Shown here: one piece after another, positions 28,330 through 36,669 of the stretch
Numbering within the stretch: the stretch's first letter is position 1
How the letters are laid out: the number at the start of each line of letters is the position of its first letter
From: Collimonas fungivorans
GTDB taxonomy: Bacteria; Pseudomonadota; Gammaproteobacteria; Burkholderiales; Burkholderiaceae_D
Direction: 5' to 3'
DNA length: 64,000 nucleotides
NCBI RefSeq assembly: GCF_001584145.1
Contig: NZ_CP013232.1
Span: forward strand, 4,650,001-4,714,000
Translations under genes and position numbers: made by a program
The notes under the pieces: generated by a model
Told to the model about the DNA's origin: nothing
Databases searched by the model: none
Seen by the model: only the letters and a program-made list of their open reading frames with translations

Positions 28330-28535
28330 ACATATTCGGCTTCCTGGTCAGCCTGGTGTCGATCTGGCGCGCGGCCATCGCGCAAATCCTCGACGCGTTG
28401 CAAAAGCGCGAACTGGTATGGCATAAAACCGAAAGGTTCAGGGTGCTGTCCGCAACCCCTGTGCAAGACCTTATGGCGCCCCTCGAAAGCGCGCAGATAG
28501 GCGGCGCTGTCGGATTGCGCGGGGAGGTTCCCTGA
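28326..28535 (+). pseudogene. Displaced C-terminal tail of the GT2 synthase
   Basis: In the frame starting at 28326 the sequence reads LNIFGFLVSLVSIWRA, then KRELVWHKTERFR, to a TGA ending at 28535. A hydrophobic helix followed by a basic KREL-W-KT-R-R tail is the normal end of this synthase family. It joins the upstream frame if one C is restored at about 28324-28326. The next gene's ATG is 3 nt after this stop, which is the spacing expected for an intact operon. Confidence 0.8.
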
Positions 28536-28537
28536 TC

Positions 28538-29605
28538 ATGGCTGCCCCAGCGCTGCTATTGGTCAGCGTGCTGCTGATCTTGTTCCTGCCGTTCATTCCG
28601 GCCATCGCCGAGTGGCTGCGCCCGACCGACGTGGCCCCCCTGCCGGTCAGGAGAAACGAGATAAACAACCTGCGTTATTTCGCCGACAGCTTCCGCCAAA
28701 CCGTCGCCCGCATGCCAGCGATGAATTTACTGCAATTGCAGAAGCTGCAAACCGACCGCACCGTCCGCGTCAGCGACAACCTGCATGTCGTGCACCAGCA
28801 GCTGGACGCCGATGTCGCTGCCGGCTACCCTGCGGCTACCTTGGCAATACTGCAAAAGAAGAATGGCATAGTCATCTTCCTGCACGACGCCTGCCTGCCG
28901 CCAGGCAGCCACAGCCAGGCCGACCTGTTTGCTGCCGCCGACCTGCGAATCGGCGCCGGCGCCAGCCTGCGCGCCTGCGCCGCCCAGGGCCTGATCACAC
29001 TTGGCCCGGATACAGTGGTGCATCGCTGGATCGACGCGCCAGCCATCCGTGTCGGCAGCAATGCCGCTATCGACGGCCGCATTACCGCCGCCACGGAAAT
29101 CGATTTTTGCGGCGGCAGCCGTTTTGTACGCGCCGGAGCGCCAAGCATACGCTTCGGCGATTGCGCCAACGCCGCTATTCCCGCCCCCCAGGCGCCGTCG
29201 CCGCGGCCGCGCCATATCCTCGACGACAGCACCGAACAATCCGCCGAAATCCGCCAGGACGGCGACTTCGTGGTGCGCGGCGCACACAGCATACGTGCCG
29301 GGACCACGGTCTTCGGCAGCATCAAGACCTATGGCGACCTGCACCTGGGAGAACGCTCTTGCATTGCCGGCAGCCTGGTGTCCAACCGCGACATCGTGCT
29401 GGACAGAGGCTGTTCGGTGCTTGGCCCGGTCATCAGCCAGAACGATATCGTGGTCGGCCCCGACTGCCGCATCGGCACACCCGGCTGCGCCACCACCATG
29501 GTTTGCCGGAAATTGACGATTGCCGCAGGCTGCATCGTGCATGGCGTGATTACCACGCAAGACGGGGCAATCGTGAGCGCGCGGGAGGCGTCTCATGTCC
29601 CCTGA
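28538..29605 (+). CDS. Membrane-anchored bactofilin-like/polymer-forming protein
   Basis: Product of 355 residues. An N-terminal hydrophobic helix (about 4-25) anchors it. A middle part follows, and the second half is a run of short beta-strand repeats (GDFVVRGAHSIRAGTTVFGSIKTYGDLHLGE, CIAGSLVSNRDIVLDRG, LGPVISQNDIVVGPD). These turns match the right-handed beta-helix of bactofilins. Bactofilins are usually soluble and cytosolic; the anchor and the position in a polysaccharide locus suggest a scaffold for the synthase or export complex. Start two bases after the displaced synthase stop. Cys residues lie in the repeats. Confidence 0.72.
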   Translation: MAAPALLLVSVLLILFLPFIPAIAEWLRPTDVAPLPVRRNEINNLRYFADSFRQTVARMPAMNLLQLQKLQTDRTVRVSDNLHVVHQQLDADVAAGYPAATLAILQKKNGIVIFLHDACLPPGSHSQADLFAAADLRIGAGASLRACAAQGLITLGPDTVVHRWIDAPAIRVGSNAAIDGRITAATEIDFCGGSRFVRAGAPSIRFGDCANAAIPAPQAPSPRPRHILDDSTEQSAEIRQDGDFVVRGAHSIRAGTTVFGSIKTYGDLHLGERSCIAGSLVSNRDIVLDRGCSVLGPVISQNDIVVGPDCRIGTPGCATTMVCRKLTIAAGCIVHGVITTQDGAIVSAREASHVP

Positions 29606-30626
29606 TTTACACCTGGCCAGGCAAGCCGCAGCGCCTGCGGCACTATCGGCAGCGCTGGCCGTGGTTTTCTGTTTCAGCTGCCTGGCGCCGGCAGGCGCGG
29701 CAGAGTATGCGCCGCCCGCCGCCGGCGTCGCCGCGTTTGCCGATTTTACGTTGCCGGACGGCGCCATCACTGTCTTTCCCAAGGGCGATTATGTCGAGCC
29801 GTACTTCGCGCTGACCGCCCTGCTGGCCGCGCATGGGCTGGGTCTCGATGTCGCTCCGGCAGCCTCGGCTTTCGCCCACTGGTTGCTGCCGTTCCAGCAG
29901 GCCGATGGCCCCTTCCCGCGCATCTGCCGCAGCGGCGCGGCGGACTGGCTGGCCTGCGGTCCGGCAGATGCCGACGACTCCCTCGACGCCCTCTGGTGCC
30001 TGCTGGCAGCGCAAGTCTTGCCGGCAGACCGGGTGCTGGCCGCCAGCTGCGCCAGGTCGCTGGCGCACCTGGCCAGCCTGTGGAACCCGGCGCAACAGAC
30101 CTTCCGCGCCTTGCCAGGCGGCAGCGCCGCCTATTTTGCCGACAATGTCGAAGTGATGGGCGCCCTGCACCAGCTGCGCCGGCAACCGGCAACGGCTACC
30201 CGCTTCGCAGTGCAGCTGGCGGCATTGCCGAGCGCCGCCGGCATGCTCAAAGGACTGCGGCGCAACTATGGCTACGATCCGGACGGCGCCCTTGAACCGG
30301 AACGCGCCAGCATGCCGCCCGTGCCCTATGGCTTCTATCCCAATGCAGTGGCGCCGGTTTACCTGTGGCTGTACGGCCTGCGCAGCGGAGCCAGCGGCGA
30401 ACGTTACTGGCATGCCTGGATGGAACGCAACGGAAAACAATGGCTGGCCGGCGAAAGCGATCACTATCCGTGGGGCCTGGCCGCCTGGGCCGGCTACCGG
30501 GCCGGCGATGCGCCGGCCGCACGCAGCTGGCTGAAAAACTGCGATGCCTGGCGCGCCGCGGGGCGCTGGAACGTTGTCGAAGAAGGCGTGCGCATCGGCC
30601 TGAGCCACGCGCTGGACCGATCATGA
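29595..30626 (+). CDS. Secreted alpha-helical (toroid-like) protein of exopolysaccharide locus
   Basis: Not recognised by family name. The product has 343 residues with a signal peptide (VVFCFSCLAPAGAAEY). The body has repeated helix pairs and aromatic motifs (KGDYVEPYFALTALLAAHGLG, DADDSLDALWCLLAAQ, YGFYPNAVAPVYLWLYGL, YPWGLAAWAGYRAG), a pattern typical of alpha/alpha-toroid hydrolases and lyases that act on polysaccharides. No catalytic residues can be assigned with certainty; acidic DADDSLD is one candidate. It overlaps the upstream gene by 11 bp with GGGAGG 6 nt before the ATG, and its stop overlaps the next start (ATGA). Confidence 0.65.
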   Translation: MSPDLHLARQAAAPAALSAALAVVFCFSCLAPAGAAEYAPPAAGVAAFADFTLPDGAITVFPKGDYVEPYFALTALLAAHGLGLDVAPAASAFAHWLLPFQQADGPFPRICRSGAADWLACGPADADDSLDALWCLLAAQVLPADRVLAASCARSLAHLASLWNPAQQTFRALPGGSAAYFADNVEVMGALHQLRRQPATATRFAVQLAALPSAAGMLKGLRRNYGYDPDGALEPERASMPPVPYGFYPNAVAPVYLWLYGLRSGASGERYWHAWMERNGKQWLAGESDHYPWGLAAWAGYRAGDAPAARSWLKNCDAWRAAGRWNVVEEGVRIGLSHALDRS

Positions 30627-32476
30627 ACGGCGCATATCATCCCAGGCTGGCCAGGATACTGCTGGCCTTGCTGGCTGGCGCCGTGATCGCGGCCGCCGCG
30701 GCCTGGATTTATCGCATCAGCCAGGTCAGCCCGGCGCAATGGCAAAGCGACGCCATCGCCCTGCTGCTGCCGGACGACATGTCGGACGCCAACCGGCTGT
30801 TTGCAGCGGCCTGGCTGGACGCCGCCGCAGAAGAAGGAATCCGCCTGCAAGCGATTACCGCATCGGCTTTCTCGCGGCACGGCTTGCAAGGCGAACGACC
30901 GTTTGCCGGGGTGATTTTGCCGGACACCATCCATCGCCGCATCAGCACCGCGTTCGTCAACCAGGTCAGCCGCTTTGTGGAAAACGGCGGCGCCCTGATG
31001 CTGGTCGGCGATGCCGGCGTGCTGGACGAGAACGGCTACTACGCCGAGCCGGCCTCGCGCCTTTCCGCGCTGGCCGGGACAGACTACGCGATGTACCGCA
31101 AGCTGCAGGAACGCATGTCGTTCAACCCGACCATCGCCGGCAGCCCGCAAATCATGCAAGCCCTGCATATCCCGCCGGGGCGCTGGATCAAGGACGGCGC
31201 GCAGGCGGTGCTTTCGGGTTACGGCGAAGACACGTTGCGCTATCCGGTGCTGCACACCGCCGACAGCTATGCCGGAACAGTGCGCATGCAAGCCGAAGGA
31301 AAAACCGTGATCGCCGGCGAACATGCCTACGGCAAAGGGCGCGTACTGTTCGTCAACCTGCCCTTGGGCTACCTGAAGCTGCGCACCGACGGCATACTGA
31401 TGCATGGTTTCCTGCACTACTTCGCCAACCGCATCATGGGCCAGCCGCAGTTGTCCGCCGCTCCGGAAGCGATCGGCGGCCTGGTGCTGAACTGGCACTG
31501 CGACGCCAAGATCTGCATTCCGGCCATGGAGCAGCTGATCAAGGCCGGCGTATTCAAGCGCGGACCGTTCAGCATCCATGTCACCGCCGGACCCGACCAG
31601 CGCGCATTCGGCGACGGCCTCGGCGTCGACCTCAGCCGCAACCTGCCGTTCCAGGCGTTGCTGCTGTCCTTGCGCGACCAGGGAAATGAAATCGGCAGCC
31701 ACGGCGGCTGGATACACGACTGGTTCGGCAAGAACCTGGCCGACGGCAACCAGGAACAAATGACGCCTTACCTGCAGCAAAACGCCGACGCCGTGGCGCG
31801 CCTGACCGGACACAGGCAAACCGAATATTCGGCGCCCACCGGCAACCAGCCGGTCTGGGTCACCGACTGGCTCGACGAGCAGCAGGTGCTGGCCTACTAC
31901 TTCACCGGCAATATAGGCCAGGGACCGACCCATACCTACCGCGACGGCCGCCGCGATCCGCATATCTGGTCGTTCCCGGTGCAGACCTACGGCCACATCA
32001 GCACCATCGAAGAAGCCTACACCGAACATGTGCCGGAAAGCGAAATCAGCAGCTGGTTGACGTCGCTGGTGCAGTTTACCGAGAATAGCGGGCAGATCAG
32101 GCTGATTTATTTCCATCCGCCAGGCGCCGTACTGTATCCCGATGCCATCAACCAGCTGATGCTGGCCGCCGACGCAGCCGCAAAAAGCGGACGCTTCCGC
32201 TGGCGCACCATGACGGACCTGGCGCGCTTCATGAATCGCCGGGAACAGACAGTATGGAATATTTCTAATGACAATCGTGCCGTAGTGGTCGATGCTGCCA
32301 ATGCGGCCTCATTGAACCAGCAAACCTGGCTGTTCCCGGTTGCGCTGTATGCCGAACCGCGCGTCACCAGCGGCAAGGCCAGAGTGGAACAGCGCGGCGA
32401 CACCTGGGCCGTGATCGCCGCAGACGTGAGGCAACTTCGCATTTCAACACCGTTGATAGAGAAAGTACCGCATTGA
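30623..32476 (+). CDS. Two-domain polysaccharide deacetylase-like protein
   Basis: Membrane-anchored protein of 617 residues with an N-terminal helix (about 10-32). Residues about 45-270 resemble a glutamine-amidotransferase/flavodoxin-like fold (FVENGGALMLVGDAGVL, GKGRVLFVNLPLGYLKLR). From about residue 285 a NodB-type fold begins with NWHCDAK (His292, Asp294), then GSHGGWIHDWFG (His360, His365) and YSAPTGNQPVW. The motif spacing is unusual for NodB, where metal-binding His pairs are HxxxH; here it is HxxxxH. It likely trims acetyl groups or otherwise modifies the polymer in the periplasm. Coupled at both ends (ATGA, TTGA). Confidence 0.75.
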   Translation: MNGAYHPRLARILLALLAGAVIAAAAAWIYRISQVSPAQWQSDAIALLLPDDMSDANRLFAAAWLDAAAEEGIRLQAITASAFSRHGLQGERPFAGVILPDTIHRRISTAFVNQVSRFVENGGALMLVGDAGVLDENGYYAEPASRLSALAGTDYAMYRKLQERMSFNPTIAGSPQIMQALHIPPGRWIKDGAQAVLSGYGEDTLRYPVLHTADSYAGTVRMQAEGKTVIAGEHAYGKGRVLFVNLPLGYLKLRTDGILMHGFLHYFANRIMGQPQLSAAPEAIGGLVLNWHCDAKICIPAMEQLIKAGVFKRGPFSIHVTAGPDQRAFGDGLGVDLSRNLPFQALLLSLRDQGNEIGSHGGWIHDWFGKNLADGNQEQMTPYLQQNADAVARLTGHRQTEYSAPTGNQPVWVTDWLDEQQVLAYYFTGNIGQGPTHTYRDGRRDPHIWSFPVQTYGHISTIEEAYTEHVPESEISSWLTSLVQFTENSGQIRLIYFHPPGAVLYPDAINQLMLAADAAAKSGRFRWRTMTDLARFMNRREQTVWNISNDNRAVVVDAANAASLNQQTWLFPVALYAEPRVTSGKARVEQRGDTWAVIAADVRQLRISTPLIEKVPH

Positions 32477-33525
32477 ATACAGCCGCCAAGAACCGTCGTT
32501 TGCCGGCCGCCAGGACCGCCATGGCGGCATTGGGACTATCCCTCTGCTATGCCTCGGCTCCCACTGGCGCGGCAACCGGCGAAAATCCCGGCATCGAAGT
32601 GCCGCGTTTGCAGCATGAGCGCTTGCTGTCGATCTACAGCGCGCCGGCGCAAGCGGTCGCTGCTGTGCCCGCTGCCGTTCCTGCTGCAGCGCCGGCGGTT
32701 CCGCGCCCACCGGCCGAGATCCAGCCTGCCGTGCTGGCGCTGGCGGCCCCGGTCGACGCCGCTGCCATCCCGCTGACGCCGGCCGAGGCGCCACCCGCTG
32801 CCGGGCCGGAACTGCAACCCGAGCGCGGCGCCCTGGAACTGATCGGCGGCGACGGCAGGATGAGTAACGGTTATGGACATGCCCGCCTGATGTCGCTGCG
32901 CGGCATGGCGGTGACGTCGCTCGGCGTGGTGCAGGGAGAATTGACGCAGCAGTCCCGCTTCGGGTTCAGCGGCAACTACGGCAATGTCTCGCTCACCCAC
33001 GATTTGTCCGAAGACTATTACACCACCGTCGGCGTCGGCGCCGGCAACAGTCCGCTGTTTTCAAGCTGGCGCACCGATGCCGCCATTTACCGGAAATTCG
33101 GCAGCGAACGCCAGTATGTCGCCGGCATCGGCGGCTACTATGCCAAAGGCAATGAAAGCGCGCGCTCCGACAAGGGCTTGCTGTTCACCGGCATAGTCTA
33201 CTTCAGCGGGCTAGTGGTAGAAGGCGGCGTGCGCCTGAACTGGGCCGATCCCGGCGCGATACTGGGGCCTAGCCAATACATCGCCGCCACCTTCGGCAAT
33301 GACGACCGGCGCGCGATCATCGTTCGTTACGAGCATGCCAAAGAAACCTACAAGGTATTGCCAGGCGGTCCCGAGCTGGTCAATTTCAAGAGCGATACCG
33401 CCAGCGTCCAGTGGCGCCAGCGCATCAGCCGCGACAGCATGCTGCTGGCAGCGCTGGAGTATTACCAGAGCCCGGTCTACGACCGGCTCTCGTTCAGCCT
33501 CGGCTGGCGCTGGAGCTTCAGATGA
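32473..33525 (+). CDS. YaiO-family outer-membrane beta-barrel protein
   Basis: Exported protein of 350 residues. After a signal peptide and a Pro/Ala-rich stretch of about 70 residues, the C-terminal 230 residues form alternating strands (GVVQGELTQQSRFGFSG, VSLTHDLSEDYYTTVGVGAG, SLGWRWSFR) that fit the YaiO barrel, ending in Phe-Arg. The likely role is a polymer export channel or outer-membrane partner of the synthase. The TTG start overlaps the deacetylase stop (TTGA); ATG 32521 is a weaker alternative. The stop overlaps the next start (ATGA). Confidence 0.75.
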   Translation: MNTAAKNRRLPAARTAMAALGLSLCYASAPTGAATGENPGIEVPRLQHERLLSIYSAPAQAVAAVPAAVPAAAPAVPRPPAEIQPAVLALAAPVDAAAIPLTPAEAPPAAGPELQPERGALELIGGDGRMSNGYGHARLMSLRGMAVTSLGVVQGELTQQSRFGFSGNYGNVSLTHDLSEDYYTTVGVGAGNSPLFSSWRTDAAIYRKFGSERQYVAGIGGYYAKGNESARSDKGLLFTGIVYFSGLVVEGGVRLNWADPGAILGPSQYIAATFGNDDRRAIIVRYEHAKETYKVLPGGPELVNFKSDTASVQWRQRISRDSMLLAALEYYQSPVYDRLSFSLGWRWSFR

Positions 33526-34361
33526 AACCGGCGCGGGACGCGACTGCCGGCGGCAAAACCGTCAAGGCAAAAATCCATGCCAAAGCGCGCAGGGACGCTG
33601 CAATCAATCCACGTTTCGCCGGCTTTGGCGGCCAGCTGATCCAGACCCACCGCGCCCTGCGCCGCCTTTCTTTTCCGCGCTCCCGCTGGATAGATGTGCT
33701 GCTGGTGCCCGCGCTGATTTTCTTTTGCACCCTGCTTGCCTGGCCCTGGATTGCGGACCTGTGGTCAGGAATCATCCGCTTCTGGGCCAGCGGCCTCGGC
33801 GACGGCTTGATGCTGAAAGCCGACAAAACCTCTTTTCCGGGCATTCAATCCGTTCCCTACGCCTACGTCCAGGCCGCGCTGCCGACCCCGCTGCAATGGT
33901 GGACCGGCATGCTGGCCAGCATCGCTCTGCTGCTGGCCACCGCTTTGCTGCCGGCGCGCATGCTGCCGATCTCTTACACGCTGCGCGTGGTTGCCATGAT
34001 CCAGCTGGCGAGCCAGTTCTATTTTTATTTCTGGGCGGCGGAATTCCCCTACCAGTCTGCGTCCTCGATTTCCGCGCTGACGCAGGCATCGATGGTGCTG
34101 CTGCTGCTGACGCCCTGGATTTACGGCCTGCTTTACAACATCTTCGATTTCGGCATCCCACGCAAGATCCTGCTGTCGCTGATGGCGGTGGTTTACCTGA
34201 TCGTGCTGACGCCGTTCCAGTACACGTTTGCGGCCTGGGTGATGCTGCAATATTCGCTGCTCTGGCATCCCCTGATCTATCTGCTGGGATCCAGCCTGCT
34301 CCAGTTCGGCGCGCTGGTCGGCTTTTATTCCTGGGCCATGAGCTGGGAACGGCGCGAATAG
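33522..34361 (+). CDS. Polytopic inner-membrane protein of exopolysaccharide locus
   Basis: Unnamed membrane protein of 279 residues and last gene of the run. A basic, Lys/Arg-rich cytosolic tail of about 55 residues (HAKARRD, RALRRLSFPRSRW) precedes about six hydrophobic helices (about 58-80, 125-148, 155-175, 185-205, 215-235, 245-268). No enzyme motif is seen. It might assist the synthase as PgaD does, or link to a lipid donor. The ATG overlaps the YaiO stop, so translation is coupled. Confidence 0.7.
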   Translation: MKPARDATAGGKTVKAKIHAKARRDAAINPRFAGFGGQLIQTHRALRRLSFPRSRWIDVLLVPALIFFCTLLAWPWIADLWSGIIRFWASGLGDGLMLKADKTSFPGIQSVPYAYVQAALPTPLQWWTGMLASIALLLATALLPARMLPISYTLRVVAMIQLASQFYFYFWAAEFPYQSASSISALTQASMVLLLLTPWIYGLLYNIFDFGIPRKILLSLMAVVYLIVLTPFQYTFAAWVMLQYSLLWHPLIYLLGSSLLQFGALVGFYSWAMSWERRE

Positions 34362-34438
34362 AAGCAATGGCACGGCGCCAGCCCGGCGTGGCTTATACTG
34401 CGCGCAACGCATATTGTTAATCTACAAGGATATCCATA

Positions 34439-34705
34439 ATGAAAAAAACAGGAATGGCCAAGAGCGACGCCAAGAAGCTCATGGGAAAAATGACGGCTCC
34501 GGGCGCTTCCGCTTTTGGCGGCGGCGATGCTGCAACCATCGACCGCCGCGAGCAACGCAAGCGCGACCAGGCAGCGGGACTGGTGCCGTTTGCCGTCAAG
34601 CTCAATGGCGCCCTGGTGCTGCAATTGCAAACCCTGGCGAAAGAACGCGAACTGGACCTCAACCAGCTGGTGGCCGAATTGCTGGTCAAGGGCCTGGCTG
34701 CCTGA
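34439..34705 (+). CDS. Small RHH-like hypothetical protein
   Basis: Product of 88 residues. A basic N-terminal tail (MKKTGMAKSDAKKLMGK) leads to a C-terminal half (LVPFAVKLNGALVLQLQTLAKERELDLNQLVAELLVKGL) shaped like a ribbon-helix-helix: one strand, then two helices. This suggests DNA binding, but no partner toxin is adjacent. AAGGAT lies about 7 nt before the ATG. It begins 77 bp after the membrane-protein gene and may be separately expressed (TTATACT at 34391 could be its -10). Confidence 0.65.
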   Translation: MKKTGMAKSDAKKLMGKMTAPGASAFGGGDAATIDRREQRKRDQAAGLVPFAVKLNGALVLQLQTLAKERELDLNQLVAELLVKGLAA

Positions 34706-34842
34706 ACAATCCGGCCGATGGCGGGACCGATATCGGGACCAATCCCGGCTGTCGATTAAAATGTCGGTCCAGCAGCTGCCGTTTCGTCATCAAAGCTTGA
34801 TTTTATGACACGGCATTGCTCTGTTCCCGATACGGTAAATTG

Positions 34843-35907
34843 ATGATTCTCCCAACTGCGAACCAAGAACCGGCGTGCATGATAGGCAAGGAAGCGATTG
34901 ACGCTGCGGAAAAGCACCTGCGCGACATTCTTTCCCTGGCGATCCGGCACGCGCCGCCGCACGCCGCCGTGGTGGTGTCTGATAACCGTTGCGAACTCGC
35001 CGTGGCGCTCACCGAAGCTTACCGGCGCTGCCTGCCCGCCGCCACCTTCATCGATTTCGACGCGGTCGCGCCGGAGGCCGTGCTGGCTGCGTTTGCGGCG
35101 CTGGAAGCGAACGACCTGGTGATCCTGGTGCAGTCCACCAACTTCCGCCTCGAGGCGTTCCGCATCCGCGTCGAACTGTTCAAGCGCGGGCTCAAGGTGA
35201 TCGAGCACCCGCACCTGTCGCGCATGCCGGGCGCGCAAGCGCTGCATTACATTGAATCGCTGGCGTACGACCCCGCCTACTACCGCGGCGTCGGCTACGC
35301 CTTGAAAGCCCGCATCGACAAGGCCAGCATGGGCGTGGTCGACAGCGGCGGCGAACGCCTGGTATTTGCCTCGCGGTTCGAAGCGGCCAAGCTGAACATC
35401 GGCGACTACAGCGAGATGAACAACATCGGCGGCCAGTTCCCCATCGGCGAAGTGTTCACCGAAGCGCAAGACCTGGAAGCCGTCAACGGCCGCGTGCGCA
35501 TTTTTGTTTTCGGCGATACCTCGTTCCGGGTCAACCGGCCGGAGCAGCCGATCACGCTGGTGATCGACAAAGGCCGGGTCATCGAGGCAATCGATTCCAC
35601 GCCCGATTTCGACCAGGTGCTGGCCAATATCCGCGCCGACGAAGGTGAAGTGTGGCTGCGGGAGCTGGGTTTCGGCATGAACCGCGCGTTTTCGCGGGAA
35701 CGGCTGGTGAACGACATCGGCACTTATGAACGCATGTGCGGCATCCACCTGTCGCTAGGCGCCAAGCATGGCGTCTACAGCAAGCCCAACATCAAGCGCA
35801 GCAGCGCCCGTTACCACATCGACGTGTTTGCGGTGACGGAGGCGGTCTACCTGGATGACGAGCTGGTCTATCGCGATGGCGCCTGGCAGCTATCAGGGCA
35901 TATATAA
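34843..35907 (+). CDS. M29-like metallopeptidase family protein
   Basis: Cytosolic protein of 354 residues with features of the aminopeptidase T (M29) group: an N-terminal open alpha/beta domain and a C-terminal metal site marked by NNIGGQFPIGEVFTE, then GIHLSLGAKHG and YHIDVF. Glu and His residues in these segments would hold two metals. I chose ATG 34843; 34816 (in frame, non-ATG) and 34879 are alternatives. The last 15 bp overlap the 3' end of the convergent hemerythrin-like gene. Confidence 0.72.
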   Translation: MILPTANQEPACMIGKEAIDAAEKHLRDILSLAIRHAPPHAAVVVSDNRCELAVALTEAYRRCLPAATFIDFDAVAPEAVLAAFAALEANDLVILVQSTNFRLEAFRIRVELFKRGLKVIEHPHLSRMPGAQALHYIESLAYDPAYYRGVGYALKARIDKASMGVVDSGGERLVFASRFEAAKLNIGDYSEMNNIGGQFPIGEVFTEAQDLEAVNGRVRIFVFGDTSFRVNRPEQPITLVIDKGRVIEAIDSTPDFDQVLANIRADEGEVWLRELGFGMNRAFSRERLVNDIGTYERMCGIHLSLGAKHGVYSKPNIKRSSARYHIDVFAVTEAVYLDDELVYRDGAWQLSGHI

Positions 35908-36483
35908 AGGATAGAGGATATTTTCTTCGCGCGTGATGCGGTCCACCAGCACCTTGCCCAGGTTGTCGAATTCGGCCTTGAAATTCGCGCGCGCATCCGG
36001 CAGCGCCAGCCAGTCCTTGCCCTGGTACTTGTCGAAAAAATCAAACGCGACGCGGCCGATGCCATCCATTTCCCGTTTATAGGAACGGTAGACATCGAGC
36101 AGGTTGGGCTCCTCCGCCAGGCTGCGCCGCATGTAGGAATACAGCTTGACGCCTTCGGTCAGCAAATGGCCGTACATCGCCATGCGCATTTCACGCAAGG
36201 TAGCCGGCACCGCATCCCAGGCGCCCGCGCTCATCTTGTTGGCCACTGTCGAATACATCAGCAGCAGGGCCGCATGGTCGCCCTTGAGCTGGGGGATCAG
36301 CTTGTCGTCGTACTGGATCTGGTTGTTGGCGCTTTTCGCCGGCTGCAGCAGTTCTGCACGCTCGGCGATCGGCATGGTTCTTCTTGCTGGCGGCTGGGTG
36401 GCGGCCGGTCTTCTGGCAACTTCATGCGCCCCCTCGTCTTGCGTACTGGTTGCGGGTTTGTTGAAAATGGATTTCAGCCACAT
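35893..36483 (-). CDS. Hemerythrin-like HHE-type protein
   Basis: Cytosolic protein of 196 residues. After a Pro/Ala-rich N-terminal stretch, four helices carry the expected ligands: KGDHAALLLMY, MAMYGHLLTEGVKLY, and REENILYPLY near the end. This pattern suits a di-iron hemerythrin-like domain involved in oxygen, NO or peroxide handling. ATG 36483 has GGGGAGG 6 nt upstream and gives MWLKSIF; the frame stays open upstream for 28 codons without a site. Its 3' end overlaps the M29-like gene by 15 bp. Confidence 0.78.
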   Translation of the reverse strand: MWLKSIFNKPATSTQDEGAHEVARRPAATQPPARRTMPIAERAELLQPAKSANNQIQYDDKLIPQLKGDHAALLLMYSTVANKMSAGAWDAVPATLREMRMAMYGHLLTEGVKLYSYMRRSLAEEPNLLDVYRSYKREMDGIGRVAFDFFDKYQGKDWLALPDARANFKAEFDNLGKVLVDRITREENILYPLYMP

Positions 36484-36561
36484 GGTTCGCCTCCCCAGTT
36501 CACAAAAAGATAACACTTGCTCGTTCTTATAATTGCCTATCCGCAACAATAATACATTAGA

Positions 36562-36573
36562 TTCCACGTGGAA
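36562..36573. promoter_or_regulatory. 12-bp perfect palindrome upstream of hemerythrin-like gene
   Basis: TTCCACGTGGAA lies about 80 bp upstream of the hemerythrin-like start in an AT-rich stretch (36530-36610). It is a candidate operator; no known regulator can be named from it. Confidence 0.4.
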
Positions 36574-36669
36574 ATAGATTTCCTATTTGCAATTTACAGA
36601 TATTTTTTTGCAACATGGCGCCCGGGCCGGACAACCATGTCCGGCCGCGGACGACTAACCCGCGGCGGC

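Noticed and set aside
22813..28535. Phase variation as the cause of the two frameshifts
   Set aside because: The C tracts are only three or four bases long, too short for typical slipped-strand switching.
30494..32116. 540-codon minus-strand open frame over the deacetylase-like gene
   Set aside because: Shadow frame; the plus strand shows signal anchor, NodB-like motifs and coupled start/stop.
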